64,000 nucleotides of DNA, from positions 992,001 through 1,056,000 of the forward strand of contig NC_031474.1 in the NCBI RefSeq assembly GCF_000006565.2. The letters run 5' to 3'. Of this stretch, positions 63,164-64,000 are shown piece by piece; positions within the stretch are counted from its first letter, which is position 1, and each line of letters opens with the position of its first letter. This stretch comes from Toxoplasma gondii ME49. Lineage: Eukaryota > Apicomplexa > Conoidasida > Eucoccidiorida > Sarcocystidae. A program made the position numbers and the translations under genes. Under the pieces are notes generated by a model. That model saw only the letters and a program-made list of their open reading frames with translations, was not told the origin of the DNA and did not search any database.

Positions 63164-64000
63164 GGTCCGGAGAGCAGAACGAGAGGAAATTACCAAACAG
63201 GTGAACTGTGAAGGGTGAATAGTCCAGTCTTCACTGAGTCAGGCTTCCTTTGTCTTTGAAAATCAAAGGGGAAAAGCGGTGGCTCCCAAAAATATTATTG
63301 AAAAAGGGCACAACGTGGAACAGAAGACCCCTGTTTGGCGACACGCCTTCCGACGGACCCACAGGAACTGTTCAGAAGTAGGAAACACTCGGTCACGTGG
63401 TGGGAGATTGAAATCCTACAAAGGGGACCACCTTCAATTACAAAATGTCTTAGTTTGTCTCTAGGAACAGCTATGAAGTGACGATGTGGTGACGAACGAG
63501 TTAATGAAGAATGAAAAAATGAGGCCAAACACTGGTGTGGCACACCAGACGGAGCGTTTGTTGTCGGTTCCTGACTACGCATTCGCAGCGGGGAGGAATG
63601 TATTTGACATCCATGAACAAGCATATCATAACAACTCTACGAAAAAGTGCAGTTGAGAACCGAGTCACAGAACCTGTTTTAAGGAGTGCACAAACAATCA
63701 CAAGGAAAGCCTCGACCGCAATTACCGCGCTCACCAAGTCACTGCAGCAAATGCTGATTTTTGGATAAACAGTATGATCTATTGTCAACGAGTTTCCGGC
63801 GCCCCATCACTTTAAAACACAGGGCTCTAAGAGAGAGGGCAACAATACGGATGTAGTTACTTTCTGGTTTCTGGTGTGCTTACAAATAAACTGCAAGGAT
63901 CAGGGCTAATTCACACCACACCATCGCAATGCGACGCTCCCCATCCCCCTGTCGTAACACCACGAGAGCTTCTATACTCCCAACAGAAACAGCAACACAG
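63164..64000. other. upstream region of the small membrane-protein gene, with repeat
   Basis: It should contain the promoter of the minus-strand gene ending at 62,024. Apart from the repeat copy at 63,355-63,552, only short open frames are present. No gene is supported. Confidence 0.4.
63355..63552 (+). repeat. copy B of a diverged dispersed repeat
   Basis: The partner of the segment at 28,195-28,366, in the same orientation. The best block is at 63,515-63,552. The overlapping frame starts at an ATG and includes KMRPNTGVAHQTER, matching KMHQNTSAAHQTIR in the other copy. Spacing between the shared words differs by a few bases in one interval and about 40 in the next, as expected for old copies with indels. 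Confidence 0.4.

Noticed and set aside
1..64000. tRNA or rRNA genes
   Set aside because: I scanned for T-arm-like words with matching acceptor stems and saw no convincing cloverleaf; a tRNAscan/Infernal run would be decisive.

Overview
The window looks like nuclear DNA of a coccidian apicomplexan of the Sarcocystidae (Toxoplasma/Hammondia/Neospora type). The signs are intron-dense genes with short GT-AG exons, AT-dinucleotide tracts inside introns, many TGCATGC-type words, long Ser/Arg/Glu-rich low-complexity protein insertions, and a typical apicomplexan gene set. No bacterial operons, insertion sequences or CRISPR arrays are visible. The species cannot be fixed from the sequence alone. Apart from the large single exons, all gene models here were built by hand from splice signals, reading-frame phase and family motifs. 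Small exons and gene ends may be wrong. Layout: (1) 2.15-21.0 kb, plus strand: a giant unconventional myosin of 24 or 25 exons with a complete motor, several IQ motifs and an 800-residue disordered tail. (2) 23.1-25.7 kb, minus strand: a four-exon class II CPD photolyase, convergent with the myosin. (3) About 26-40 kb: a gene-poor stretch with no confident complete gene. It holds a few splice-supported candidate exons on both strands, a broken endonuclease-like (GDLN motif) reading frame, and one copy of a diverged dispersed repeat. (4) 40.5-51.0 kb, plus strand: a very large protein (6.5-kb first exon) whose layout of paired CxxC, coiled coil and two C-terminal helical blocks resembles Atg14/UVRAG/Vps38, the subunits that specify class III PI3-kinase complexes. 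This is the most interesting candidate in the window. (5) 52.5-54.6 kb, minus strand: a three-exon GGQ-domain release factor of the ICT1/C12orf65 type with a long, possibly organelle-targeting N-terminus. (6) 57.05-57.6 kb, minus strand: the 3' part of an unrecognised charged protein. (7) 58.0-60.1 kb, plus strand: a four-exon KDEL-receptor (ERD2) family protein with an extra loop. (8) 62.0-63.2 kb, minus strand: a small two-exon membrane protein with an acidic tail. The genes do not form one pathway. They cover actin-based transport (myosin), light-driven DNA repair (photolyase), possible PI3P/autophagy-related membrane traffic (Atg14/UVRAG-like), organellar ribosome rescue (release factor) and ER retrieval (KDEL receptor). 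Each needs transcript evidence to fix exon ends.
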